From the NCBI GenBank assembly GCA_007644065.1, contig VJWN01000030.1, positions 186,001-250,000 on the forward strand: a DNA stretch of 64,000 nucleotides, given 5' to 3'. The notes beneath the pieces are model-generated. The model was not told the origin of the DNA, made no database searches, and saw only the letters and a list, made by a program, of their open reading frames with translations. Made by a program: the position numbers and the translations under genes. Shown here in pieces: positions 44,983-56,190 of this stretch. Every line of letters begins with the position of its first letter. The first letter of the stretch is position 1. Source of the DNA: Margaritispora aquatica (taxonomy: Eukaryota > Ascomycota > Leotiomycetes > Helotiales > Discinellaceae).

Positions 44983-47900
44983 ATGGATGTTTCCTTTACA
45001 TGTTTGCCTGAAAATCCGACAGATCAAACAACTCAATTTAATGCAGACCAAGGCAACATTGCCTTCATTACCCAAGGGGAAAATTTTGCGGCATGGGATT
45101 ACGCTGAAGAGACTTGGGATGACATATTCTCGCAGCTTGATAACATCCGTATGGAAGAGACCGAATTCTAGTCTGCGGGAAAGATCATATGGTCAACTAG
45201 ATTTGAGTTCGGGCAGCAGACAGAACCTGTAGACAAGGCGTTGACGGAGGTCCTCGAAGAACTTCAGACTCCCGATGATGCCTTCAATTTCCTGGACAAC
45301 AATGATTTGGGAGATGTTGGGGCGGAAGTCATCGAACCCGAAGATGCCATACCAGCCATTTCCAAAGCAACCATGCCAGAAGTCCTAGTATCGCCATTGG
45401 TCACTAGAATAAGTCCGCCACGTGCTATTAAGCCATCTATTCGCTCTGGTCCAGTATCAAAAATCAAAGGAGACGACTCGACCAGACTACCAACAAATCT
45501 TGGTGCTGATCTAACACCCATCACCAGGGGAAAGGGCACTCTGAGAGTGAAATCGATTTCTGGTTCTAGATTAATGCCTGTGGCGACAACAACTGGCCAC
45601 AGAAAGTCCTTGAGTGTCTCATTGCGCCCTAAAAGAGCAGCAGCTTTGAAGCCGAAGCCTCCAGCCGAATGGCTTGACCCAACTCGCACTGGAGGTGGGG
45701 AAATGTCGAGTGATTTGCAAGATGTAGATCCTCTAATCGACCCTGGCACAAAAGCCGTAAGAAGACGAAATTACGCACGACTCAGGAGCACTTGTTACAT
45801 GTCTACTCCACTGCAGGCGTTGTACAATACCCCAGAGCTCCGCAGCATTCTACTTCGTGGTGAAGATTCAATCAAAGATAGGTCAGGTCAGCGCAAGAAT
45901 TACTTCAATACAGGCGCAAACTTGATGAAGCACAAGTCATTGTACAACTACATTTCAGTCTCCTTCACAGACTTGGATGATCATGATTTAGGCAAGATGT
46001 CCTCCAGCGACATCAATTGTATTCAAGTAAGATCATTTTGCCTTGTCTCTCGTACTCAAAATAACTGTATCTACAGAAGTGCTCATCCATCATGTGGAAC
46101 CGATGGAAGGATGAGACTGAAGATGCTGCGCATTATCTTGCATGGCTCATTGAGTGCTTGAACACTTATAGTGATCGATCCGAGCCGATGGACGATGTTG
46201 ACAGACCGCTTTGAAGTATTGGCAGACAGAGTTATCGAAGTGTCTCTGAAACAAGAGGCAGGAGACTTCTGGTCTGCTTGGTGTCTAGAAGGCAATGATT
46301 CCTCGATCACGGATATTCTAGGTCTTCAAACGGTAGAGGAGGTTAAGTGCACAGTTTGCCAAAGTATCAGCAGACGATTTGAGCAAAATCATATGCTCCA
46401 ACTCCAAGTGCCTCAACATACCCGCTATGGAGCAATACTCTCACTCAGCACCTTGCTAGATGTATGGAAGCAAGACCATGGTATTGTGTCCTGCAAATTC
46501 GACCGAAGCCCGCATACGAAGCCAACATCACCTCGCAGCTTGTGTAGATTACCACCGTTACTGAACATTCACATTGGTAGATCACGCCAAGGCGCGCAGA
46601 ATGTGCAGCAGATTTGGAGTTATGAGAATAATCCATTCATCAATTCAATGAATCTTAAGGAGTTGGAGCGATTTGATTTCCGGCCTTGGGTTAGCCAGGA
46701 CTATGATCCTAACCTGTCTACGGAATATCTTTTGACAATGGTACTTCTCTGTGACCATAACGCTCGTCACTACATGACTTTCTATCGCCTGCCGCGAAAT
46801 GATGGAAGTGGACTTGATGCATGGGTCAAATTTGATGATTTGTCGGAGAGTCCAACGATCATGAAACCAGATGCTAATTCAAATCTTGTAAGAGCATTTC
46901 CTGGACCTATTCGAAAGATAAGCTAAGATACTCAGGACAAAAGCCCGTGTGTCCTATTCTTTGGCCACGATGATTCCAAGACCAAGATCGTCTCACCAGA
47001 GCTTCCTGTCATAGAGTTTTCTGACTTGTCATTGACACCCTCCACCCTCATCCAACCCGAACAATTCAAACAAATCTAGCGCAGGGGATGTTATGGTCTT
47101 AGTTGAGCCTGAATTATCTCCAAAAGCCAAGCTCAAGTCGAGCTCGAATGAGGGAGCCTCGGATCCACGCAGCTTTGATTACTACTTGGACAGACAGGTC
47201 AGGTGGTGTCTGCCATTGAGAATGTATCAGCCAGTTCATCCTCTGAACATGAAAAAAGCAATCAGCAAACGTCCAGTCCAACCTTGCCAAGTCGTGTGAA
47301 AACCTTAGAAGATCGAAATCGACAGCTAGAAGACGAGAACGGTAGACTTAGAGCTCAAATTGAACACTTGAAGGCGATGCCTGAAGTCCCTTCGTCCTCT
47401 AAGAAGTCAAAGCAAGCGAGCCCAACAGAAGCTGATGACACCAGAGTATCACAGAATAGCCAAATCGAAATCATCAAGAATGAGACCCCGGGCCAATCTC
47501 TTGAGGCTCAAGAAGCTCTCAAGTTTGCGCGGCTCTCACCTATGGAACACTCTCACCTATGGAACAGCTCCGCCACATACTGACATCGCTGAACCCCACC
47601 CAGCTTCGAGATGCCAATACAATGCTCTGGGATGTCAAAGAACAGGCGTCATTCCAAAATACGCCGGTGATTCCGCAAGCACCAGTCGTGCAGTCCGCGG
47701 GTCGGGAGAGCAATGCGAGCACGAATACCAACGATAGCCCGCGTCTTCATATTGCCATACAAGCTCAAGCTCGAGGACGTCAATCACTCGACCCCACTAC
47801 ACCCGGAGGGCGGTTATCAATGAATCCAGCGTCGCAAGCTGCTGTGCGACGGTCAGCTGGTTCATTTCAGACGACTCCTCTGGCCGGAGCACGTCGACCT

Positions 47901-48089
47901 TCAGACAATAATCCTTCGTCTCGAAGTCAGCAAGACATGTCTGACATGAATGCACGATTTCAGACTGAGATGCAGGCTCGAGCTGTGCAGCGTGCATATA
48001 GTAGTGGGCAAAATACACCTAGTGCTGCAATTCTAGAGGAAAGAAGATGCAATGACGATGATGTCTTCGAGGGAGATACGAACATATAA
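44983..48089 (+). pseudogene. ubiquitin carboxyl-terminal hydrolase (USP/UBP)-like pseudogene
   Basis: The order of blocks follows a USP-fold deubiquitinase: STCYMSTPLQALYNTPELR (Cys box; catalytic Cys kept but the preceding GNT lost), TEDAAHYLAWLIECL (the QDAxEF region) and a CTVCQ zinc-like pair, then a His-box-like HNARHYMTFYRL. Lesions: in-frame TAG at 45169, a frameshift around 46200, TAA at 46924, a frameshift near 47075 and another near 47195, and an exact 17-bp tandem duplication at 47533-47566 that shifts the frame; removing one unit restores ARLSPMEQLRHIL. A normal-looking intron (46027-46076) remains. The C-terminal part has a coiled coil (VKTLEDRNRQLEDENGRLRA) and a Ser/Pro-rich tail; it could in principle be a separate gene. 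Multiple independent lesions make a functional product unlikely. Confidence 0.78.
47533..47566 (+). repeat. exact 17-bp tandem duplication
   Basis: Two perfect copies of a 17-bp unit starting CTCTCACCTATGG. Being 17 bp, it breaks the reading frame; identity of the copies suggests it is recent. Confidence 0.9.
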
Positions 48090-48627
48090 TAGTCGTGTCG
48101 CAAGTCAACTGATTTGGCTGATAGGTTACACCCACTAGAGGCAAAGAAAGACCTTGTACATCACAGAGAACTGTAGTAAATGCCTTAATTAATAAAGTTT
48201 ATATCTTCCTCTGCAATGGGGAACGTGAAGAATAACATTGCCACGATTAAAGTAAACATTGATTCAATACTTGATGAAGTTGAAACTTGATTGATTTCGC
48301 AGTAATATAAAGAAAGGTTTGATATTTTATCCCTGTATATAACTGCCCCTAGCTTTGTGTTCACATGTAGAGAGAAAACAAAGCCTCAATTTTTCTGATT
48401 GAATTATTCATCTCCATAGCTAGCTTCCAGAAAGCATAGTTGCAGAATTGTGTATGGACAATTAATAAGGGAAGCCTACCATCCATTTTTGTGCACTTTA
48501 GGTTCTTCCTCGCCTCACCTGCGAACGTCAAAAGAAAATTCTACCAACCAATTCATCTGAAATATCGTGATGCTGGGGTCGTTCTTTCACACGCTATAAG
48601 CAAAAATATGAATGAAAAAAAGTAATT
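48090..48627. other. spacer between pseudogene and second tRNA
   Basis: 538 bp, AT-rich. No gene or repeat recognised apart from the tRNA terminator run at its end. Confidence 0.5.
48615..48621 (-). terminator. RNA polymerase III terminator (T7)
   Basis: A run of seven T on the minus strand, 7 nt beyond the 3' end of the tRNA-like gene at 48628. Confidence 0.65.
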
Positions 48628-48724
48628 GCAACCACCGTGAATCGAACACGAACCTCCACCTATCATGTGGTTACAAACTGTAATCACTGGAAGGGTGGAA
48701 TCCTAACCATTGGACCATGGAAGC
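48628..48724 (-). tRNA. tRNA-Gly(UCC)-like gene with intron, second copy
   Basis: Same architecture as the copy at 44078: D arm GTCCAATGGTTAGGAT, anticodon stem CCACC/GGTGG, anticodon TCC, T arm TCGTG-TTCGATT-CACGG, and an intron of about 26 nt whose sequence differs from the first copy. The acceptor pairs 5' GCTTCCA with 3' TGGTTGC, five of seven, with two central T-T mismatches. It ends in a strong Pol III terminator. This is the better candidate for a functional gene, but the mismatches need checking. Confidence 0.65.
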
Positions 48725-49103
48725 TATCGAAGTGTGCTTCAATCGAGCTATGCTGCTTGATTGGATGGAATTGATTGCACTAAAATCTTAAATGGAGACT
48801 CCAACAATATCGGCTGATCCGCGGCACATGCTTTCGATACCCAATACTCCGCTGTGTAGGAGTCTCTTTCGTTTTCCTTGCTGCTTGAGAGTATCCTGAA
48901 AAGAGTTATCTTCAATATTGGCTGCCGGAATATTCGCGAATGGGTGAGGTTATTTCGCGATGGATGTCTTTGGATATTTTCTGATCGTTGTGCTGCTATC
49001 CAGCCAAAAAGTAGTCCCATAATCTCTACCCTCCTCCTCCTCCTCGCCTCCTCCTCTTCACCATCCACTCAAGCAACACAGCTCGATTAAAGCACACTTC
49101 CAA

Positions 49104-49142
49104 GCTTCTGTGGTCCAATGGTTAGGATTCCACCCTTCCAGT
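49104..49142 (+). pseudogene. truncated tRNA-Gly(UCC)-like 5' half
   Basis: The plus strand carries GCTTCTG, TG, GTCCAATGGTTAGGAT, CCACC and CTTCCAGT, identical to the 5' half of the two neighbouring tRNA-Gly-like genes, and then diverges where the intron would begin. The T arm and 3' acceptor strand are missing. It is in opposite orientation to the other copies. Confidence 0.75.
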
Positions 49143-52100
49143 CATTTCATCCTACATGCTCTCTCCTTTTCATGAAGCTCCGCTGCTGTCCAGACAGCAG
49201 CTGGTCGTACCAGCCAGCAAAGTGTCAGGAATATCGCCCTCGCACATGCCAGCTGCATCAGAAAGCGACCGCATACAACACTATTAAGCTTTGCTGGTCT
49301 CATGCTTCCGATAAGCACAATTGACAGTGGCCAGTTAAATACTGCTAACCACCCGAATCACCTATACTGTCCTATGCCGACTTGACTGACCTACCATTGC
49401 AAATTCACGAGCCTTTTCAACACGAGAATCATAAGCCAAAAATTGGAGGAATGATGACGACGTCAACAATGCAGAGTACCGTATCATGCATCGTGCCTGT
49501 GGGATTATTAATAACCGGACCCGTAAAAGGAAGAAAGGGAGTTAGCACATGCAGATAAATCTGCATTGCCGTGACGTTACGATCTTGGGGGTCCAAGTCT
49601 TGATTGAGATATGGGGGTCAGTGGGAAACGGTTCTGCACATATCGATCTGTCTTCGTGTTTTCTGGAATCTCAAAATTGAAACATATCAGAACTCGAAAT
49701 CTCAAGCCACCGATGACCCGTGGTTTGTCGCAGAACTCATAGTTGAAAACAACCCGAATCCAGAACTTGAGGTCAGTTGTCAATTCCTGAAATCTAGATC
49801 ATAAGCACATTGACCGGCTCGCTTGTTTGCTTCCCTCCCCCAGTCGGGTTTTGCACAAGACAGCCGGGGCAAACTCAAAAGCACACACCGAACACGGCTC
49901 CCATCGGGTGGCCAATGCTGTTGAAATCATAACGGGAAGTAGACGAAAAGCCTCTTCAGCAGCACTCGGCTTCAAAAGGTAACCGCGATGCAGGTCTGAT
50001 ATAACTGCCGATATTCGAATATGAACACAGCCTTGCGAGGTGGTGTGCTGCCGAAAGCCACACTGACGATGAGATTCGGACGATGAGGATGCTTCCGCTC
50101 CAAGTAAAACCTCTGACCTGGTTGTTGGTAGAAAATGTTTCGTGTTTTGTGTTTTCCTGTTGCATTCTTGTTTGAAGAGCTTCGAATTTTGAGAAGCGGG
50201 AAGCTGCTGCCAATAGATGAGCCGACCATCATCTGACTTTCACTCGACCGATGATTCCCGACTCCAACAGCTGTTGTGGGGAGGACAGCAGCAAACAAGT
50301 AGGACAGGAACGGTATGGAGGATTTGACTCCGCTGTCTAGGTTTCTACATCGAATTGTCCAGTTCATCTAGGATGCGGACACCACCTCCTATCATGATTT
50401 CTCCACCATCCGAGTTGATAAAGATCAAGGTATCGAATGACGAACAGGGAAACTCACACAAAAGCAGACGCTGTTCTGCAACTAGCAATCTCTCTGCAAT
50501 GCATAATCCAAGTATCATCGAGGCATTGTGGATGGTTAATTGGGTGTGAGAAACAAACATCCCTTCCAAAGTGACGTCTTCAGCCTTTACCCCACCTCCA
50601 AACTTCAATTATTTGCAACCTCGAATGGTACAGAAAATGGCAGGTTGGCAATATACCTCTCATATCCAAGATGTGGTTTGCATGTCGTTACCATCGGAAA
50701 AACTTCCCCGTATATTTTCTCTCGAATGTGCAACTTGTAACGCCGATCAGTCAAATCACCAGATCATGTTCAGGCTGCCTTTCCTGGGGTCAGGTCCAAA
50801 ACTCAAAGACTGCCTCGCTGCCACAGACGGGGACATCAAGCCCCACACACCCTCTCGAAGACCCAACGAGCATACCCTGGAAAAGGCGCACGGATGGCGG
50901 CGAATGAGAGCTGTGCTTCCGGAATTACAGCCCTGATCCTTGATGAGCCTATGAAGTGGGCGTCAAAGCTTTCGTTCCAGCTTTCCAATGACAGCAGCCA
51001 GAGATCCAGAACTCCAGATTTGTAGTACCAACAGCTTTCACCTCGTCTCCCCAAAACACAGTCACCTGCTCCTGAATACTCAAATTATTTGCTCAAATGA
51101 GTACCAACAATGGTCAACTCATCAACGGTGATGAAATTCCGTGCGATTTCCATTTCACAGTATCGCACAAGATGTCGTGCAACGCTGTAATGTGCGGAAG
51201 AACTCCCAGTGTACGTGCTGGTGTCCTATGAATTGATTCCGTACTCAAGTGACCCCCAAAGCACCATCATTTTTCAGGGTCTTTACCGCACTGTTGATTG
51301 TTCTCCTGGGACTGTGTGATCAATCACTTTCCCATAGAACGGCTCGACAGGCATTTCAAGATCTTCCATGTGCCTTCGTATCGTCCAAGTATGGTACCGT
51401 CAGCGACGACATCAGGCACATAATTCGACGATTAATCTCGTGCTCTTTTCCGATGATCGTACCGAAACCACCGAGAGAGCTGTTGGATCAAAGTGAGACA
51501 TTCGTCAAGTCCTGTTACATTTACCAGAAATTGGCGGATTTTATATAACCCTTCTAGGAATAGGTGTGTGATCCTGGAAAACCATGAGGCCTTGCCCTGT
51601 CTATCAGTCCCATTAGTGCATCTTGCCAATCAAGCTCCTAGAGATCAGCAAAGGTTCGCATTTCATGTGCTTCAGGATTCGACAGCGTCTCTATAGCCTT
51701 TCTCTTGTGTGACCTAGAAGATAAAGATAGCAAAAAGGGACGAGACACACTTCGCGCACACCCGCCTGTCTCTCCTGATGGGCGCAAATGGGGTCTTTGT
51801 CTGGCAACAACGATTTGCCAGTCACCTTATCAAATTGATCACTTTTTCTCAAGGGTTTGCATGGACCTCTGCAGGAGACAGCATAATAATTCGATTATTT
51901 CTCAGATGCATTTCGCATCTCTTGCTAGGGGCGGGAAGGTCTGCTCTCGTGCAACCGTTCGAAAGAGAAACTTTGGGCTGTGCCTCAGAAAAGGATCAAT
52001 TTCATTCGGAGCGGCTGCTCATTTGACCGGGAGTGAGAGCGATACCGAATCCTCACCTGCGGCCACATTCAAGGCCAAACGAAGCTGAGACATGTCGAGC

Positions 52101-53676
52101 GCCTCCCACGGCCGCCAGAGTCAATTCCGACAACCCCACCTTTCACACCGTTAATCCCCCTCATGATGTCCTAAAAATTATCAGAAGAGCCAAGTTTGAC
52201 AGAGCGGATATTTCCCACATCCTCAAAGAAAGAACAAGAGATGTGTCAATTATGTAGGATGAGAAGCCTTACAACCCATTCCGCACTGGAACAGTTTGGG
52301 CAAGCCCAAAGCGGAAAGTTGAAAGAAGATCGCAAGGCTCAACGCCAACGATTGTTTGCGACGAAAAAAGTATGTGAAGGCTTGGACCTTTGTTTTAGGG
52401 CACATTCAGTCCTCTTGCAATCGGATTGTTGCGGTTGGTTGGTCTTTCCAATGATGTCGTTCGACTCCCTCCCTTTTGTTTCTTTATTCCTCGCTCTCAT
52501 GCAGGCTTCCTTCTATTTACCCTACTCGGCATCTGGACGGTACTCAAGCCGTTGATAACAAATATGGTCGTGGGGTTATTGGAGGGTTTGGAGGATGAGG
52601 ATTCTGTTGATCACTGGATTGAGGATTAGCTGGTGATGCAAAAAGGATAGAGCATGGCACCTCCGCACTGCTCGCATGTCAAAGTAAGTCTTTCTCGTCT
52701 CTCGACGCTCTATCTCTTTCTGGAGGGAACTTCTGCTGCAATCTTTCGTGGATGATACTTGGTAACTGGGCAACCGGCAACCACACAACGGGTTGGAGGC
52801 TCTATCCCATGCTCTGCCATGCCCCTCTGGCTCTCTTTCTCAGCCGTCTGCAACAGCGTCAGCAATTACAGGGCAGCGTGGTCGATTTGATGCTACCCTC
52901 TTCCGGCTTGATCCAAGTTTAGTCCTGGGATGGGTATTTGTACCATTTCGAAGACAGGAGCTTGCCCCCTTGATAGAGACCATAATGATGCAACATCAGC
53001 AAGACAATGCTGTACCTATCCTCCCGTCTGTACTGTACGTAGAAAAAGATGGGCAATAAATGAATTGATGCCCTGGGCTTTTGATGCATACGGAGGTAAG
53101 GTCAAGGTAAGGCAAGGTAGGTATGGATTGATGGATGGCTGTAAGAAAGCTCGAGCTTTCCCCAGGCAGGGCAAAGGCCAAGAGTAGCAGCACGGGCCCT
53201 AGAGCAGGGGGGGAATCTTTCACGATATGGAGGTAGTCAGGTAGTCAGGTAGTCTGTACTTTTTGGCTGCAGTCGGGATGCACACTGGATGCACGCTGGA
53301 TGCACACTCGCTGCACTTTCCAACACTAAAAGAAACGCTAGACAGGGAAGCTATGAAAGTGGAATTTGTGGAATTTTACTGTATGGGTTATGGAATAAGT
53401 GGAATATCAATTAGCGTGAGGGGGCCCTATCAGTGGTGCTGTAGTGTCCAATCAATAGAGAAGAGATACTCGAACCAGCATTATTTCGAACTTGGGTGCG
53501 AACTTGGGTGCACTTCGAGTGCATTTGGTGTGCATTTTGGTGGTGTTCGCTGTGTGGCCCTTGGTCGGTCTTTCAGTCTATCTTTCAGTCTTTTTTAGGT
53601 TGGGACCATTTATTTTACTTTTACCTTTCCCTTACCTTAGCTACCTTACCTTACCTTTACCTCCGTACACACCTTG

Positions 53677-53748
53677 TTCCATGAGTTCCATCAGTTCCAT
53701 CAGTTCCCATCAGTTCCCATCAGTTCCCATCAAGTCCATCTGTTCCAT
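53677..53748. repeat. short tandem repeat of the CATCAGTTCC type
   Basis: About seven imperfect 9-10-bp units (CAGTTCC plus CAT or CCAT) in the presumed leader or promoter of the Whi3-like gene, next to pyrimidine-rich sequence. Confidence 0.8.
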
Positions 53749-54474
53749 CTCGAGGGAGAAAAAAGCCCGCCGCAGCCCCATATTCCCACTCACTCACTTC
53801 CTCCCAAATCACACGCCATCCACCATCCATCATCTATCACACCTATCACACCCCAAACCTACCTCACCTCAACACACTCACAACTCCCCCCCGCGTCTTT
53901 GTCTCCCTCGCTCTCTTCTTCTCTTCCTAACAAAAACACAAAATTATATCCTCGGATCGGATCGCGTTCCATCTCTCTCACCCATTGACATCCGATTCTG
54001 TTACGTCGCGACTTTCGATTTCCGATTTCCCATCCAGCTATCGACATTCCACGGGTGCGACGGAGTGTTCAGAGACCAAATTAAAAAAAATACACGGTTG
54101 ACAAGACGCAGGTCGTATCGTACGGCCAGCTAGACAGCATTGTACCTGAGTTTTAATCTGGACAGATATTGACGACTCACCTCACACGAATGACAAAAGG
54201 TCCATTGGTCGTAGTCTTCAAGTCTGCAGCCCAGCGTTGATCTCTCATTGCGCAACATCTTATCGCCCAATCCTTTGACTCCTCCTCGATCAACCACGAC
54301 TTTTTCTCGAGCACTTACATACCTACATACCTACTTGCGATAACTGTTTCGGCACCTACATACCGACCTTGTTACGCTCTCCCAGAGACCTATCTTAGGT
54401 CGAAGAGTCTCCTCTACAATCGACTATTGTCGCGATAATCTATCGAACGATTCGGTACAACCCAACAAAGAGGC

Positions 54475-56190
54475 ATGAGCCTGGTTCAGCATCTTCCTAG
54501 TGCAAGCACCACTTCCCATTTCCAACAATACCCAACGGCCGATCGCGCAAGTTCATTTACACCGCAGCATGCCATGAACCCTTCTACCTTTAACCAAGCT
54601 GGCCCGGCATATCGTCCCTCCAATGGCGCGCAGTCAGCATATCAGTCGCTCTCAATGACCACCATGAACGCATTTGCTGCCGAAGGTGCTGCCGCGAATG
54701 CGGCGCAAGCTCCCGGATCCTTTACATCAGGTCCATGTTCAATTCTGATTCGCAAACTACCTCTGAATACTAGCGAGGAGAGTCTGCGACTGATGGTTGT
54801 TTGGTCCAAGGATTTCATCGAAGCCGAAGTCTTGTCGCCAGAAAAGTCAGAGGATGCCGGATTTCGCTCGGCTGTCTTCCACTTCAAATCATATGCGGGT
54901 GCGCTCGAGGCCAAGAATATGTTGGATGGAAAAGGTGCAAAGGATGCGCAAATGATTGTCGAGATGCTATATGGCAATCAGGCAAATACCCGACGATATA
55001 CCATTGATAACAGCTCGAATACTGGCCCCTCCAGTTCCACCTCGTCGACAGCATCATCGGGCGGCCCAACACCTCGTCAATCTTCGCGATTCAATGGTAC
55101 TTTCCAGTCGTCGCAAAGAGTATCCCCTCCTGCGAATGGCCTTTATACCAACGAGCTTCCGACTCCAGAAAACAGTACTCGTTATCAGAACCTTTTCTCA
55201 CCTCAGTCGCCCATCGGCAATCATCTCAACGAGCACACGAGGATCACTGGAAAATCGTTGATTAACAATGATTCCATTGATGATGACGAAACCGGAGAAT
55301 TACTCAAAAATCCTGTCGCTTATGCCGAAAGTGGTTCAGCCGCTCAAGGTCGACGATTGACGAATCCATCGATTCCGATTTCTCGGCTGGCTGGTTTGTC
55401 TCTCAACACCAACAATGCTGCTGGTCCAGCATCGGGATCTATGTTTTCCACTCCCACCACACATTCCATGCACATGCCTATCACTTCTCCCACAGCTTTG
55501 ACCAATGGAGGTCCGCCTGCCAATTATCAACTCGGGAGTCAGCATTATCAGCGTCACAACTTTCCACCTGTCAATCCAGCCGATCAGAACCCTCCTTGCA
55601 ATACCCTCTATGTTGGCAACCTCCCAATTGATACCTCCGAGGACGAGCTCAAGGCAATGTTCTCCAAGCAGCGTGGCTACAAGCGTCTTTGCTTTAGGAC
55701 GAAGCAAAATGGACCTATGTGCTTCGTCGAATTTGAGGATGTTTCCTTTGCGACTAAAGCCCTCCATGAACTTTACGGACATCCTCTTCACAACAGTATC
55801 AAAGGAGGAATTCGGCTCAGTTTTTCCAAGAACCCACTTGGTGTTCGTTCTGGTCAAGGAATGTCTTCTCCAGGACCTCCAAATGTCCCGGGTATCATGC
55901 AGGGCATGAATGGTATGATGCTGAATGGCCAAGGAGCTTCCTTCAGCACAGTTAGTGGACCACCACCTGGACTTGCTGCTCCTCCAGGACTCGGGCAGAG
56001 CAGAATGACCTACGGAGGTGTCGCTAGCCCTATGAATGGTGCTACTCAATATGGCGCACCAGCATTCGCTGGAAATGGCAATGGCTGGAATAATGGACCT
56101 CACTACAATGGCGCCATGACCGCTGGTGGGTCTAGCAACATGGCAAATGGTGGAAATGGTGGGTTTCCTGCATACATGATGGGTCGATAG
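54475..56190 (+). CDS. whi3: Whi3/Scw1-family RRM RNA-binding protein
   Basis: An intronless gene of 571 residues; ATG at 54475 follows GAGGC. A C-terminal RRM at about residues 375-455 contains the RNP2 [10 protein letters not shown] and RNP1-like [10 protein letters not shown] motifs and continues [28 protein letters not shown], which is diagnostic of the Whi3 (budding yeast) / Scw1 (fission yeast) family. A degenerate RRM-like unit lies at about 83-165 ([20 protein letters not shown]). The rest is Ser/Asn/Gln/Gly-rich and likely disordered; the C-terminal Gly/Asn/Met-rich tail is prone to condensate formation in relatives. Such proteins bind mRNAs and control cell size, cyclin mRNA placement, cell-wall genes or filamentous growth. 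An exceptionally long 5' spacer precedes it. Confidence 0.9.
   Translation: MSLVQHLPSASTTSHFQQYPTADRASSFTPQHAMNPSTFNQAGPAYRPSNGAQSAYQSLSMTTMNAFAAEGAAANAAQAPGSFTSGPCSILIRKLPLNTSEESLRLMVVWSKDFIEAEVLSPEKSEDAGFRSAVFHFKSYAGALEAKNMLDGKGAKDAQMIVEMLYGNQANTRRYTIDNSSNTGPSSSTSSTASSGGPTPRQSSRFNGTFQSSQRVSPPANGLYTNELPTPENSTRYQNLFSPQSPIGNHLNEHTRITGKSLINNDSIDDDETGELLKNPVAYAESGSAAQGRRLTNPSIPISRLAGLSLNTNNAAGPASGSMFSTPTTHSMHMPITSPTALTNGGPPANYQLGSQHYQRHNFPPVNPADQNPPCNTLYVGNLPIDTSEDELKAMFSKQRGYKRLCFRTKQNGPMCFVEFEDVSFATKALHELYGHPLHNSIKGGIRLSFSKNPLGVRSGQGMSSPGPPNVPGIMQGMNGMMLNGQGASFSTVSGPPPGLAAPPGLGQSRMTYGGVASPMNGATQYGAPAFAGNGNGWNNGPHYNGAMTAGGSSNMANGGNGGFPAYMMGR

Larger units (their letters stand above)
48725..54474. 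other. 5.7-kb gene-poor region upstream of the Whi3-like gene
   Basis: Apart from a truncated tRNA copy at 49104, no gene could be supported: many frames of 60-200 codons exist on both strands without domains, introns or codon regularity. The last ~900 bp are pyrimidine-rich (CCTTACCTTAC tracts near 53625-53660) with a short tandem repeat and likely form the promoter and long 5' leader of the Whi3-like gene. Confidence 0.5.

Noticed and set aside
49972..50367. 131-codon minus-strand open frame
   Set aside because: No recognisable domain and no intron that extends it meaningfully; left as unsupported.
53492..54133. 213-codon Ser/Pro/His-rich open frame
   Set aside because: Encoded by pyrimidine-rich leader sequence and short repeats; no second exon or domain.
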